Shown here one piece after another: positions 1 through 12,307 of a stretch of DNA of 64,000 nt. Within the stretch, counting starts at the first letter, position 1. Every line of letters starts with the position of its first letter. The notes beneath the pieces are model-generated. The model worked only from the letters and a program-made list of their open reading frames with translations, was not told where the DNA came from and searched no databases. Source of the DNA: Forficula auricularia (taxonomy: Eukaryota > Arthropoda > Insecta > Dermaptera > Forficulidae); the NCBI GenBank assembly GCA_024734495.1, contig JALMQS010000099.1, forward strand, positions 70,375,335 through 70,439,334, given 5' to 3'. The position numbers and the translations under genes were made by a program.

Positions 1-284
1 TATCACAGAAACTTCGAATTTGAATTATTCTTCTTCAACATATCCAAAAGAACACGAAGAATAAAATAAGAAATTGAAGAAAACATTTCACTTTTACAAG
101 TGTTTTTTTTTGCTTCGTATTTTTGAAATATCTCACAAACAGCTAAAACTATTTTGTTTCAAGGCGTTTTTGGCATTTAATTCATTAGTATCTGGAGGCA
201 CCGAGCGATGCTCGATAACTTATTCCTCCAGTAAAGGCTTTATTTTAATATTATTTTTAATTTAAAATTCTGATAAAAATGTCA

Positions 285-1010
285 ATTTTTATTTGAGAGC
301 CGTTTTCAAATTAAAAAAAATACAAATATATATAGTATTCGCCCACTGTGCCGTCCCCCACTTCCACCTCGCTCGACCTCACCCCGAAACGTCGCCCTAT
401 CCCCGGATCCCCCACCACTGCACCTGTTTTGATTCAACCACATGATTAATTTTTATTCATCCAATTGATAATAAATAAAACCTATCAAAATGTGTTATTT
501 TTTCAGAAAATTGAGACCTGGTTATGCAAAAGATATTTTTAAATTAATTCTTGATTATTTTTTATTCTATTAAATAAATAAGGTTCTTTATAAAAACAAT
601 TATAAAACGTTTATTAATAATTATAACGTTTAGACGGTAGAACAAAATATGTTATGTAAAACCACAATCCCAATAGTTCTTCAAGGGCTTAGAGAACAAT
701 GACTTAACCCAATTTTATATATATATATTTTATTATTGTCTGTCTGGGTACAAAAGGAAAAGAGAAACCTTTTTAAAAACTCCAAGATTGGCATTTAATT
801 TTTAATTTAATTTATTATTTAATTTAACCTGAGAATAATTAATTTGATTAGGAAAAAACCCATCAAAAACAATTTTGTCGAAGATGAGACCTCGACAGAT
901 CGAATTGTCACCCCAAAAACCCCCTACCCGTGAATTTCATCAAAATCGGTAGAGCCGTTTTCAAAATAGAACTAAGAAACCAATATATATATACAAAAAA
1001 TATATAAACA
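285..1010 (-). mobile_element. Helitron-like remnants (minus strand)
   Basis: Read on the minus strand, 880-1000 carries a motif of the form ACGGCTCTACCGATTTTGAT followed by GAAATT. The same motif type occurs in the Helitron-like 5' regions at 9.4 and 12.5 kb. A shorter relic lies near 290-320, and 340-425 is a C-rich block like the C-rich Helitron body at 22.7 kb. No intact ends are visible. The rest of 1-1100 is AT-rich with nothing recognised. Confidence 0.3.
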
Positions 1011-1104
1011 AACAATTTTTGCTCGTTTAATAAGAGTAGATTCGATTAGTTAGTTATTGCGTGTGACTATTTCAAAAACCAATAATATGCTATCAAAACA
1101 ATAA

Positions 1105-1245
1105 ATAACCAACTGGACCCGGGTTCAAATCCGACTCGAGGCATCACGCTAAAATCTGATCCCTGGGTAGAGAGAAATTAAAAAAAAAAATAAGTATCGT
1201 AAATTGGCTTATGGCTAGAAAGGCCGAAAAGCCAAAAAAACAATA
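1105..1245 (+). mobile_element. tRNA-derived SINE, 5'-truncated
   Basis: The B-box GGTTCAAATCC is followed by the tail also found in the SINE at 46.8 kb: CTCGAGGCAT, then TAAAATCTGATCC, an A-rich stretch, and GTAAATTGGCTTATGGCTAG. The A-box half is missing or decayed. The tail makes this a SINE relic, not a tRNA gene. Confidence 0.6.
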
Positions 1246-1504
1246 TATCTTATTTAAATATTTTATATTTAGATTAAAAGCTGATTCAATTTTGGTTTAA
1301 ATCGATCAAAAATTAGGAGAGGGTTAAAAAATTGAACCGATTATCCGATTTGGATCAAATTTTGCACACAAACAAGCAGGGGGGGGGGTGTTTGGTATCT
1401 AAAGGTGACAATATCATATATTTCTGTCAATCTCAGTTGTCTACAAAAATTATTTTTCTTTCATTTACACTTTCAAAACATCAGTTACAAATCAATATCA
1501 TACT

Positions 1505-1735
1505 AGTTTATACATTTAATGTTATGTCTGTCTGTCCAAATCGCCCCAAATTTTGAATGTACCCTTTTCAAGAAAACTTATGAAAGAAAACCCTCTCAGC
1601 AAAATTCCTCTCTGTGTGTCTGTTTTCTGTCTGGCCACGCAAATTTCGTTTCTACTAATGGGCATTAATAACGGCTGGGGGGGACTCCAGACGGCATGTA
1701 TAGGATTGCCGGGGTGGATCTAGAACTATCGTTTT
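1505..1735 (+). mobile_element. Helitron-like 5' region fragment
   Basis: Resembles the segments at 9300 and 12320: a GTCTGTCTGTCC start, CCCAAATTTTG, a second TCTGTCTG block and an ACGGCTG motif. A G-run follows. Ends are not defined, and the match is by eye only. Confidence 0.3.
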
Positions 1736-2084
1736 TATTGTTCACTTGCTACAATTTTTGCTACGTCTTGCTTGTGCAAACTTTGATAATTGCCGAAGAC
1801 CCTTTAGAGCGAAATAAAATAAAGAATTCAAATCTATAATCTCAAATTTGTAAAATTTCACAGGAGACACTCTGATATTTTCTCCCCAATTTAAAAAGAT
1901 CTACTATTCAGGGTAAACGACTGAATTATGTTTATTTATGTAAGAATTAAAAATCTGATGAAATTGAATATGGTAGAAAAATGCTGTTTTTTCATTTGAC
2001 TTGTTATTAATTGAAGAACTAAGGAATTAAGCTAAATTAAAAAAAAAAAATCTGTTGAAATTGTATATCTGTGTGTTATTTCAT

Positions 2085-2645
2085 TTATCTTTTATATCAA
2101 ATAAATATTATTAGAAAATTTGCATTTTAAAGGGTAGTTTATTTGAAGTCTAATTTGAAAAAAAACTAAATTTTTTTTAATATAAAATTAATAGATATTA
2201 TAAAGCAATTAATTACTAATAATTTAATTCAATTTCGAAAGAAATCGATTCAGTACTTTTTTAGAAAACGGTCAAAAACCCCAAAAACCGTCTATGAAAG
2301 GTCGTTTTAGAAACATTTTAAAATTCACCTCCATGTCACAAGTCAATATTTCGTTTCATATAACTTTTTAAACTTTTTTCAAAGGCATCGCGTGCTTTCA
2401 AAAAGCATCGTTTTTTTGACGACTCGGATGGTTTTTTACCATTTTCTCAAAAAGTACTGAATCGATTTTGTTCAAAATTGAAGTAAATTATTAATAATGT
2501 ATTGTTCTATAATATCTATTAATTTAATATTTTTAAAAAAATTTTCAACGGAGTTATTAGGGTTTTTTCAAATTACACTTCAAATAAACTACCCTTTAAA
2601 ATGCAAATTTTCTTATAATCATTATTTTATATAAAAGATAAATGA
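2085..2645. repeat. Foldback element, ~190-bp arms
   Basis: The left arm (about 2085-2275) and right arm (about 2440-2645) are imperfect reverse complements. Paired landmarks are TTTGCATTTTAAAGGGTAG with CTACCCTTTAAAATGCAAA, and ATCGATTCAGTACTTTTT with AAAAAGTACTGAATCGAT. The centre has a small inner hairpin. The weak minus-strand frame at 2596-2781 overlaps one arm and is not a gene. Confidence 0.7.
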
Positions 2646-4185
2646 AAATAACATACAGATGTGACATTCCAATAAATTTGAATACATATCTAATGAGAAA
2701 AAAATAAAACCTTTTGGCATTTCTAGTTGATTCGCTCCCGGCAGAGAAGAAATTGGATCTTTTCATAAAATTTCTTTTCAACTAGAAAATTCTTAACTAA
2801 AATACTATTTTTTATATTATACAATCTTTTTATTTTATTTCTATTATTTAATATGTTTATTCAATTTATTAAATTAATTTTAAATATTGTCCAAGTTGGA
2901 CTTCGAAATCTCAGCCCGGCTAACGCCAAGTAGTTACGAGCTCACAGGATTTCGAGGCCAATACAGATAATTGAAAAACGATTATTCTAAATGATTTAGT
3001 ATTAAAATATTTATTTACGTTGAAATATTAAATATATCATTTAATATTTTAAAACTAGCGGAATTTAAGAATGATTTCCCAGAAAATACAGCCAGAGAGC
3101 TCTGAATGCAAAACTCAGGATTATTTGACATATCTGTCAATGAAATCTCTTGACAGATGAATAATTCTTAAATATTTAATCATTTGAATAATTAATTTCT
3201 ATAATACACATAATAATTCGATTTCTTTGTTTTCAGACATCATATAATATTTATTAGATTCTCTTATTGGAATTTTGATGGAGTGTGTCAAGCCAGGTTA
3301 ATCAAAAGAAAAAATTGAAAGCTTGTAATCTCACAGTCAAGAAAGAAGTCTTCTATATAATTGCTTGAAATATCTATTGCTTTATAGAGGAGACAACAAG
3401 GTGGCTAATACTTCTTCTCTTCCTTGACCTTTTTAAACCCTAAAGAAGAAGGGAAGTTCCTCGCCGCAGTAACAAATCTCTTTAAAATATAAAAAATAAC
3501 ATTTCAAATGTAATTCTTATTCAAGATTCCAGATCTTAACGCCTAACATTTTTATTATAATGACCTACATCTAAAAAACCAGGTAACGTCTCTCAGCTTT
3601 TATAGTTTTATTTATAGTCCATTCAAATTGTGCTCAAATGGGCCTCTATGGGGGAAGTTTTGGGGTAGTTCTGATTTTTTGCATATATTTGTTTTTTGGG
3701 GCGCTGAATCCAAATCTGAGGTCTCCCACCAAAATTTCGTGACGCAACATTGTAGAAAAAGTAAAAAAGGTGAAAATTTCCATTTTTTGGCGGCTTTTTG
3801 CTTATAACACGAAAACTATCAACTTTTCGTAAATAACCTTCCTATTCAAAATGAAAGTTCATGAAATTTCCTACAAATTTCATTATTTTGGTTTTTCTCC
3901 GACCAACCGTTCGGGCTCAAGCGCAAAATCCAAGTTTTCGACCTCGGCAGCCCCCTCCGGATCAACCAAAAACTCGCACTTTTTTCGATATTTTCCCATT
4001 TTGACCATGAAGGAGCACGTTTTCGACAAAGACCACTCTATACATTTTTAAACTAGATTAACTTTGCTACAATTCAAACGCAGTTTCATCTTAATTGGAT
4101 AAATGGTAATCCGTGCCGCAATTAGGTTGAAGTTTTGAAAAAGTCCAATTTTTTGCAAAAAATCGAAATTTTTTCTTCATAAAAT
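2646..4185. other. Unassigned AT-rich sequence with repeat relics
   Basis: No gene is supported. Around 3425-3475 is a decayed relative of the hammerhead-like segment at 39.87 kb (CCCTAAAG, then GGGAAG and TTCCTC). The GC-richer part at 3630-4130 reads like a dispersed arthropod repeat and has no coding signature. The 66-codon frame at 3851 has no recognisable domain. Confidence 0.4.
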
Positions 4186-4189
4186 GAAG

Positions 4190-4440
4190 AAACTTGATTC
4201 CTATCTCATTCTCTAGAAAATTTTGTTGACTTGAACTTTTACTTGGAATAATTCTTTGATAAAACTCTTAGATTTATAGATATCCATTATTTTTCCATGA
4301 CAGGATATGATCCGAATCCTCAGAAGTGTCATGGAAAATGCTGGATATCTATAAATCTAAGACTTTTATCAAAAAAGTATTCCAAGTAAACGTTCAAGTC
4401 AATAAAATTTCCTAGAGGTTGATATAGAAATCAAGTTTCT
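4190..4440. repeat. Foldback element, ~100-bp arms
   Basis: The arms at about 4193-4295 and 4330-4435 pair. TTAGATTTATAGATATCCA on the left matches TGGATATCTATAAATCTAA on the right. The outer parts (GACTTGAAC with GTTCAAGTC; CTTGATT with AATCAAG) also pair. The loop is about 35 bp. No coding content. Confidence 0.7.
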
Positions 4441-4754
4441 AGGATGAGTGGTTTTCAGCCTAGAAACTTTTTCTAGGAATCTAGGCACTGTAAAAAAAGA
4501 TTGTATATATTTGGAACTCTTTATTTTATAATGGGAAATTAAAACAATATGTTACAATAATTGTGTTTTAACAATATTTTTAACCTGATTAGAGACCTCT
4601 ATCGTGCTTGGGTTGTGCACCTGTTCTAGCTGCTCTTTACAACTCTTCAAAAGAGAGCCCTATTCGAGACATGGGCGGATTATTTGCATCAAGCAGAGAA
4701 CAACCTCTTTGTTTCTCTTTATGGTTTAAATTTCTATTTGTATCCATTAGAGTA

Positions 4755-5010
4755 TTAGATGAAGGAGGAGGTATCAGCCAAAGATGGAATCACTGGGTTC
4801 AATAAAACAACTTTAATAAGACGTTTATAAAAAAATTTTTTATTTTTGACAAGGCTTGGTTCGATCACATATGTGTACCGCATTTTGTGTATAACTCCTA
4901 ATTGACTGAAGATGGCCAAATAAAATTCAGGCCGAAACGTCTTATTAAAGGTGTTTTATTGAACCCAGTTCCATCTTTGGCTGATATCTCCTCCTTCATC
5001 TAGTACAGTT
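4755..5010. repeat. Foldback element carrying a hammerhead-like core
   Basis: The left arm (4755-4830) holds AGGAGGTATCAGCCAAAGAT and CTTTAATAAGACGTTT. The right arm (4930-5007) holds their reverse complements. Between the arms is the CTGAAGA to GAAAC module annotated separately. The upstream part (4655-4720) has the GCATCAAGCAGAGAACAACC end motif of the palindromes at 7.2 and 54.5 kb. The 65-codon frame at 4608 runs through the repeat and is not a gene. Confidence 0.65.
4906..4941 (+). ncRNA. Hammerhead-like RNA core
   Basis: CTGAAGA is followed by T, a GGCC stem strand, a 12-nt AT-rich loop, GGCC and GAAACGTC. A hammerhead ribozyme has CUGANGA, stem II, GAAA, then stem III; the T after CUGANGA is one base too many. 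The potential stem III partner GACGT lies upstream at about 4820 in the opposite arm. Known carriers of such cores are Penelope-like elements and retrozymes. Activity is unproven. Confidence 0.4.
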
Positions 5011-5047
5011 TCCCCACAGCGACGAACTCTAACAATATCCATTAGAG

Positions 5048-5441
5048 AGAATGGTTCTTAATCATTTTAAGCCCCGACCCAATTTTAGGAAATATGTTCA
5101 CGTCACGACCCCAAAAAGCCAATTTTTTTCTTTACCTTTTTATAGATCATAACTTAAGCAATTTTGTTCAATTTTAAAATGTTGACTTTTTTAGGTCTCA
5201 TATACCTAATTTTTTTTCACAATTAAGATAAGCAAAGGTACTTTTCGATCCAAGGAAAATTTAATGAAAAAGAAGGTGTTTTTGATATTTTTAATTTAAT
5301 TAGTATTGAATAAATAAAAATATATTTTTAAACTTATTGAAAATTAATGTAGTAAGATATTTGGTTAACGACTCTGCGCGACCCAAAGAATATGCTTTGC
5401 GACCCAATTTTGGGTCGCAACCCATAGGTTAAGAACCTGTG
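5048..5441. mobile_element. Non-autonomous hAT element (MITE)
   Basis: The ends are inverted (ATGGTTCTTAA left, GGTTAAGAACC right) and flanked by a perfect 8-bp duplication CATTAGAG (5040-5047 and 5442-5449). An 8-bp duplication is the hAT hallmark. It contains CGACCCAATTTTGGGTCGC, shared with the related element at 40.23 kb. No transposase remains. Confidence 0.78.
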
Positions 5442-5639
5442 CATTAGAGTATATTCACATGATCATGTAGAACTAAAAATTTTTCCTAAATTCCATTAAA
5501 AAGATTCTAGAAAAAATCCCCAAAAATTGACTCTCTAATTTATTTTTTAGTTCTCCCCAAGTTTCTATTTTACTGTTTTTAATTGCCTCGAAAAATTTAA
5601 TTTAGTAATAATTTTTTGTATATATTATTCATTTTTTTT

Positions 5640-5760
5640 TTTACTTTACCATACAGGGTATGGTATACATAATCAGTGGGCCCCTAAAGGACTAAAAATG
5701 CAAAAACTAACTACCTAACATGGGGGGGGGGGGGGGTCGTCACCTGGTATTAAATATAAG
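5640..5760 (-). repeat. Single unit of the ~117-bp minisatellite family
   Basis: Contains TTTACCATACAGGGTATGGT (the terminal hairpin also at 17.2 and 18.1 kb), ATACATAATCAGTGGGCCCC and a long G-run. This is the reverse-complement form of the unit tandemly repeated at 16.35-16.8 kb. 5760-6480 has no recognised feature. Confidence 0.5.
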
Positions 5761-6488
5761 AGAGGGGCCAAGTTTATAGTAAAGTCATGTGGATGGCCAC
5801 ATGAGTTTATTTTAAATGAAAAAACACATTATTTAGGATTATTTGTATTTTTTATCTCCCCGTTTGAAGCCTCAGGGTAGAAATACACTTACACACACAC
5901 TTTTTCACAGACTCTAACACAAAAATTATCTTTCTTCTTTCATGTTTAATTGGGCCAGAATTTCAAAATATTCGAATGCTAACAACTTGGGTATTTAATC
6001 AACTAATTAAAGATTCAAATACTTTATAAATTATTTTATTAAAAGGAATTTTATGTACATTCAACTTAGGCTGAATGATAACTGATTATTCACCATATTA
6101 TATACTCACCAGCAAAGAAATGGAATCACTCTCTTTTCATTAATTTAATGATACTTTGCATGTTTCTTTGGAATTAAATAAATATTTTTTCTAAAAAGTT
6201 TTATTTTTCAGCATTTAAAATAAATGTAAAATGATAACCACATGGAAATATTTAACAAGGACGAAGGCCATAAAAAAAAATTGAAAAAAATGTCACGGCC
6301 GGGTCCGGGACCCACGGGTGGACCTGGACCCTTCTTACGGGATCTATAAAAACAGGTACTATTGTCAAAATGCTATCGAATCATCCAAAGTAATTCAAGC
6401 ATGACCAACACTGGGAATCTGGAAAAATAAATACCTTCCAGAATCAATACAGACTGGATCAAGTCCAAGAAATGCTCCAGAATACTTA

Positions 6489-7057
6489 AGCCCGGTTCAC
6501 ACCAGGCGTTTTTCGCTGATGGTAACCTTGATGGCTTTCCTTGAGGGCTTGGCTGCCGCTAGATGTCGTGATGGATTTTTAGTTGTTGGATTCACACTCT
6601 GCTATTTGCAGTAAGGCTGGATTTATTCTAAAAGCAGGATCAGATGCGTGCGCACACAATCGCTCAGCAGTTGTCAAAAAACAAATGGCTGGCAATAATA
6701 TAATTGGAGAGGTTATTAATCGTAGACGAACTGCAATTATTGCTTTTTTATTAATTTGTGAAAAACGGCGAAAACAAATACGTTTGAACAATCCGCCCAG
6801 ACTGTGGTGTCATCCATGGTTATTGCGGCTTCCCGATTGGTTTACCATGCGCATGTCACCCACGTGATAAAATACTGCTTTCTGATTGGTTCTCTCCCTA
6901 ATTTTCCAAGCAATCTATCAGGAGAAAATAGAACATGTTCTAATCACAAAATCCAACAAGCTAGCCAGCTTCCCAGCCCTCATTTTAAGCCTCTGGATCC
7001 AGCCTAGCCAGCCATCTAAATTTCTATCAACAAAAAACGCCTGGTGTGAACCGGGCT
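6489..7057. mobile_element. PIF/Harbinger-type non-autonomous element
   Basis: Terminal inverted repeats begin AGCCCGGTTCACACCAGGCG and are nearly perfect over about 25 bp (AACGCCTGGTGTGAACCGGG at the right end). A 3-bp TTA duplication lies at 6486-6488 and 7058-7060. TTA duplication with such ends fits PIF/Harbinger. The interior has a transposase N-terminal relic. Confidence 0.75.
6583..6867 (+). pseudogene. Remnant of PIF/Harbinger transposase N-terminus
   Basis: A 94-codon frame inside the Harbinger element. Residues ~48-80 include RRRTAIIAFLLICEKRRK and, after a gap, RLWCHPWLL. Harbinger (HARBI1-like) transposases start with a basic stretch followed by a W-x-HPW-like motif before the DDE nuclease. 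No DDE domain is present, so this is a vestige at most. The family call rests on one short motif plus the element's ends. Confidence 0.4.
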
Positions 7058-7159
7058 TTAGACAAAACTCAGATCGTCCTTCTACAAAAGTGTCAAACAC
7101 TAGACAGACCTTAAAATTTGATCTTCAAATAAGATAGAACAGTATGCCCTCCAAACAAT

Positions 7160-7466
7160 GTATTTTAAACCTCACAAAGAGAAACAAAGAGGTTGCCCTC
7201 TGCTTGATGCAAATAAACATACACACATATATATATCGAGATGATATATCTGTATATATATTATTTATTTGTTTGAGACTATAGTTTCGAAGACTTGGTC
7301 TTCATCATCAGTCGTTCTTCAATTATGAATGATGATGAAGACCAAGTGTTCGAAACTATAGTCTCAAACAAATAAATAATATATATACAGATATATCATC
7401 TCGATATATATATGTGTGTATGTTTATTTGCATCAGCGAGACAACCTCTTTGTTTCTCTTTGTGGA
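7160..7466. repeat. Near-perfect ~300-bp palindrome
   Basis: The arms meet at about 7313-7325. Outer pairs are AACAAAGAGGTTGCCCTCTG and ACAACCTCTTTGTTTCTCTT. Inner pairs are GAGACTATAGTTTCGAAGAC and its complement. A related, shorter palindrome is at 54.49 kb, and halves occur at 4.67, 21.92 and 22.37 kb. The downstream tail CAACTCTGCTACTCTCGGCA is shared with the 54.5-kb copy. 7467-8320 holds nothing recognised. Confidence 0.8.
7284..7311 (-). ncRNA. Hammerhead-like RNA core in palindrome arm
   Basis: On the minus strand CTGATGA is followed by T, then a perfect 6-bp stem GAAGAC/GTCTTC with a 3-nt loop, then GAAAC. This is the closest match to the hammerhead consensus in the window apart from the extra T. 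A diverged mirror copy lies on the plus strand at about 7330-7356. Confidence 0.45.
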
Positions 7467-8327
7467 TCAACAACTCTGCTACTCTCGGCAAAACAAAAGC
7501 TTTTCAATTAATATTTTAAAGCTATAGGAATAAGTGGACCAACTAAGTTACCCTTGCTTCGCATTGGATAAAGTAAAAAATAAAAAAAATATAAAAATTT
7601 ATCTTCTATATTTGTAGAAGACCTGTCGATTTGATTATAAATATATTAGATGTTTTTTAATGGAGACAGGTTGGTAAATAATCCATGGGATTTTGATGGA
7701 GTTATAATGAAAATGAAAAGAACAATTTCCAAATAAAATGATTTATTGGAATGTCATTTAAAATCTTATAAATAGATTCTCCGAAATGTTGTTTTTATTT
7801 TGTTTTGTTTTTTAGTTCCATACAAAAATAAAACCATATTAATGTCCCTGTGTTATCTCCCCTCCCGTCTGTCAAAGCATTGTAGCCGGTAAATTAAAGA
7901 ATGTACTAAACATCAAATTTATAAATAATATGTACTCATCAACGGCCTACCTACGGTCCAAGGATGCTGTGGATGGTGCGCGTGCCTAAAATTTCAAGAG
8001 AATTTTCATACCGTGTCATATTTGAATCCCATGCAACTTATTTCGCTTTGCCTTAATTTAAACATTTATGGAACTTTTTAACATTAGCAAATTTAAAGAA
8101 TATGAAGAGAATTTCCCATTTCACTTCAGCTAACTTATGAAAAATTACTTTGACTTTATGAAGTTGAAAAGTCAATTAGTTTATATGTTCTCGAAGTCTG
8201 ACTTTCATTTAAAATCTATAAATTGTATAAAATTTTAATAGTGAAAGATGAACTAAAAAAATGTTTTGGAAGAAGTATTTGATTTAATACAATTAATTTG
8301 CAGCCTTCCTCGAGCGCGTCGGTTTAA

Positions 8328-8969
8328 GGACGTTCCCTAATATAGCTCAGATGCAGTTCGCATGCGCAGAAAGGCAAAAATATTTTCACTGCGTCGTTTC
8401 TTGGATCTGTCAACATTACATTCTTACCGACGTTAAAAAGACAAAGAATAAAAAAATACACTTCATGAATCAGCTCAATGCGAAATTCCAGATGGGAACA
8501 TTATAGTTAGGTTGAGAGAACTAGTTAAAAATCTCAAATGCAGCTGCCGAAGTTTTTTAGATATGGAGAAATTGAGTAATTTTAGTGCGACGTTGCCAAG
8601 TCGCCATCTCTCACTTGCCATGTCATGAGAGAAAAAATGAAAACCATCTACACCTAACTTTTAACATTTTTCATGCAAAACGATTACCGATTGATACAAT
8701 TATTCTAACAGGAAAATATTTGTTATATCTTCAGTTAATGATTCTCAGTTTTTCAAAATAATTTCAAGAAAATTACGATTGTTATTTAATGAAACATCAA
8801 TCGGGATAGGGTTCGCGTGTTAAATATGCAAATTTCAATGATCAATATTTACAAATTTAGTGCCGCAAGGCCTATTGAAAAAAATTTCTACGTATAAAGG
8901 ACACTTATATATATGTGTATTCAAAGTTTTAAAAGGATTGCAAGAAAATAGATTTATTAGGGAACGTCC
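8328..8969. mobile_element. TIR element with TTAA (or TA) duplication
   Basis: The ends GGACGTTCCCTAATA and TATTAGGGAACGTCC are perfect inverted repeats of at least 15 bp. TTAA lies outside both ends (8324-8327, 8970-8973). TTAA fits piggyBac, and TA (Tc1/mariner) is equally possible within it. No reading frame in the 642-bp interior is recognisable. Confidence 0.7.
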
Positions 8970-9283
8970 TTAAGGTTCATTTTCAACAATGAAAAGAATT
9001 ATAATACATTCACCCGAAGTAGCCAAAGAGAAAATAGACTATCAGCTCTGTCTTTAATATCAATTGAAAAAATTCAATGTTAAATTTGAAAAACAACGAA
9101 AAATTTTATGGTTATCAATGCATTTTGCAAAAAGTAGTGAAGAATAAAATAAAACTTAAGAAAATAAAGGGTTTTTTTTGACACCATCCCCTGTTTGAAA
9201 AGTCACCTCCACTCACTGTTACTCATGTGTTTATCTATCTTCTATTAAGAATAAAAAATGTAACCGTATCTCCAATTTAATCT

Positions 9284-9800
9284 ATGCCTATATATAAAAT
9301 TAAGGTTTTGTCTGTACTTGGTCCAAATCACGCAAAATTTTGGTTGCACACGTTTCAAGCAAAGTTATGAACCAAAACACCCTCAAGAAAATTCCTGTCT
9401 GTATGTCTGTCTGTTTCCATGGTTTCCGAAAAGTTGCTCACGATTCACGTAAAAACGGCTGAAGGGATTATTATGAAATTTCATATTTGGATCAGATGAC
9501 TTCTAACTTACGTTTATTGCTATATAAAGTTTTGATATTTTGATCCTAAAAGGGGGTTTGGGGACACACTATTGGAAATTATCAATTAACTCTATGGCAA
9601 ATTTTGTAATTAGCAAAGTTGTATGGGATGTGATTTCTGACAACTTTTGTTTAAAAAAATTCCTCCAAAAAAACACCCAAAAAAGAGGGGGGGGGGGGGG
9701 GGGCGAAAAAATGTAAATTCTCGCCCTAGGAGCAAACTCAACCAAATTTTGTATACATAATCTGTGGGCCTCTAGAGAGCTAGAAAAGATTTTTGAAACT
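9284..9800 (+). mobile_element. Helitron-like 5' region plus minisatellite unit
   Basis: TATATATAAAATTAAGG followed by the TCTGTCTG and AAAAACGGCTGAAGGGATTA motifs parallels 12310-12580 closely, so these are copies of one family. Past a G-run at about 9687-9702 it joins a unit of the ~117-bp minisatellite (CCAAATTTTGTATACATAAT). No 3' end is found. Confidence 0.45.
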
Positions 9801-11259
9801 CCTTTAATTGTAGGTGTGAAGAAATAGGAACCGAACTGTATGGGAAAATCTAGGAAACTGCTAGCTAATTACTTGATACTCGCTGGAAATTATCAGCCTA
9901 TATATTTTACAGGAAGTGGAATTATTTGAATATAAACTTATAGAAAAATAAAATTATTAAAGGAAAATATAGGTATATATCCGAAACATTGAAATAATTA
10001 ATAAACTTTGTAAAGGGATGTGAGATGGGGAATTTCTTGGAAATTAAGAATGTGTACTTTGAAATAATATTGGGAAATTTAAAGAAAATTTAACTTTGAA
10101 TAATAATTATAGTCAATTTTAGAGAAAAAAAATTAATGATATTAACTTGGAAATGGAGAAAAGGAAAACTGGACTGAGGAGAGCAAGAAAATGAAATGAT
10201 AAATGGGAGATGCAGACAGAACTTAGTTGAGAAATGAAATAGAGTGAAACGTCCAATAATATACGGGATTGTTTCAGAGGATTCTTCTTAAAATTAGCTA
10301 CATATTTAACACCCTGGAGCAAGTAAAATCGGTGCCTCGCTTTTCATTTATTTATTTAATTAATAAACAGGCAGCTACACCCTGTTTACAATAAATAATA
10401 TTAGAAATAACAAAATAAAGCTTCTGGCAAAATTTGTTTTGAACAATTAATTAGTTTAGAAATTATGCATTTTTATAGGCACTAATGAAGTCGAAATAGA
10501 TCGATAAACGTTCAACTTTGATTAATTTTTATTTAAAAAAAAGATTTTCTCCTTATCCCTACGAATCTTCAATTAAAATTATAATACAATTTGTTATTAT
10601 GCCCTCAAAAGGTAGTAGTTTCATTAAATGGGTTTTCTTAGGATTTTTTAAAATTTAGACAAATTATTATTTAAATACTTCTGCATCGATTGGTGGCAAA
10701 ACATAATTGATGAACAATATAGTTCCGGAGATATTAAATTCCAAAGATAGAGTTTTTCAGACTCTTATACATTGCACTATACAGGATATCGGAAAGTTTA
10801 CATACATATTTAATTATAATTAAGAAACTCTTCTTACCATTGTTATAAAAAACTAAACCAACATTAAACAATAACTAATACATTTTTTTAGAAAATTTTA
10901 ATTCATACTTAGAACACATTTTCTGAGATAATAATGAATAAATAACGAAAAATGTACAATGAAAAATTTACACTAAAAACAAGCTGGCAACAACGCATTT
11001 GTTTAACCTAAAAAGTGGGTTAACTTTAGTACTTTTTTGACGTTTTTTCGTTTTAGCCATTGTCACACCAGCTTTCAATCGCATATTAAGAAATTTTTGT
11101 TTTATAAATCTCCCTTTATAAGGTACTTTTCTGAAATTTCTATGATAAAATATATACAAGCTCGGACAGTGTTGCCAGATTTGTCAAACGAGCACGGGAT
11201 TGGCTAGTAGCCGTACATAAACAACAAAAACTTTTGGGCTTATGAATTATGAATCCTTA

Positions 11260-11290
<31 letters not shown>

Positions 11291-11523
11291 CAATTTGTAT
11301 TTTTGTCCGGAGTGAGGTAACTGCTATAGAGCGGGTGCTGGGGGAGGGGGGGGGGCTATGTTCAGGCCTATGATAGAGATAGATGTCCAAATTATTGCCG
11401 CAATGTTGAATTTTACATCAATTTTTATATTAAAAATTAAAAAATTACATTTACATGAAGCATATAAAATAAAGATTTATTTTATTATTATTTTATTGAC
11501 CAGCTTCTACCTTTGTAAATATG
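9801..11523. other. No gene seen; AT-rich with G-runs
   Basis: Nothing recognisable at 9801-11170. The frames at 10119-10322 and 10968-11159 on the minus strand show no domain or composition shift. At 11260-11350 a (GT)n tract runs into a G-run of about 17, with a second G-run at about 11341-11353. Confidence 0.4.
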
Positions 11524-11702
11524 GAGTCGAGGTTGGCCAAGTGGTTATTGAGTATGCCTTCTAATCAAGCAAGCGCGCTTTCAAGCCCGACTCGCTGCAA
11601 ATATTTGACCGGCTATAATCTGATCCCTACACTAATTTACGCACACTTCCACACACATTCAATGGCCAAAATGGTTCCCGAAGGCCATTAAGAAAAAAAA
11701 AC
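11524..11702 (+). mobile_element. tRNA-derived SINE
   Basis: The A-box TGGCCAAGTGG at about 11534 sits in a tRNA Leu/Ser-like head. The B-box region is degenerate (TTTCAAGCCC). TCTGATCCC follows, then TGGCCAAAATGGTTCCCGAA and a short A-run. The A-box and tail support a SINE over a tRNA gene. 11703-12307 has nothing recognised. Confidence 0.6.
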
Positions 11703-12307
11703 CTGTTATATCACTTTTTTCACTCACCCTAATTAGAATAAATATTACGATTTTAATGAAGGCAGAGAAAGCCAATGTTGAGTAGACCTCCCTTTAAATC
11801 ACTCCCAATCAATTCAATTGAAATGCAAGCAATACGACTGAAGATAAAATCTGAGAGATTAAGGGTCTGACCACCTGGCATTTATAGCAATTAAAATATA
11901 TATATAAATTTTTAGAGATTATAGGCCAGCTACAATCTGTGCTCTTTAGCCTAATTACATCATTTCAGGACTTGACAAGGGACGTAGAAAAAATATAAAT
12001 GTAATAAAATAAACTATTCATTTTTTTTTAATTAATAAAGCATTGCATGTACATTTCTATACAAATGATTTTTTAATTGCTTCATTGATTATTTTGCTAA
12101 TATTTTATTGGTTTTCAGACTCGATATAGACGAAGAATAAGAAAAAAAATATTATTCACTAATATGCAGGACAAGCATGAAGTATAATGGAAAATGATGA
12201 TGGAAAGAAAGTTCAAATAGAGGAACTAGAAATCAAGCGATTCGTGAATTAATGGATCAAATTCAGGGAGATCGATTTTTGATGAAGGGTATAAGATATA
12301 CATATAA

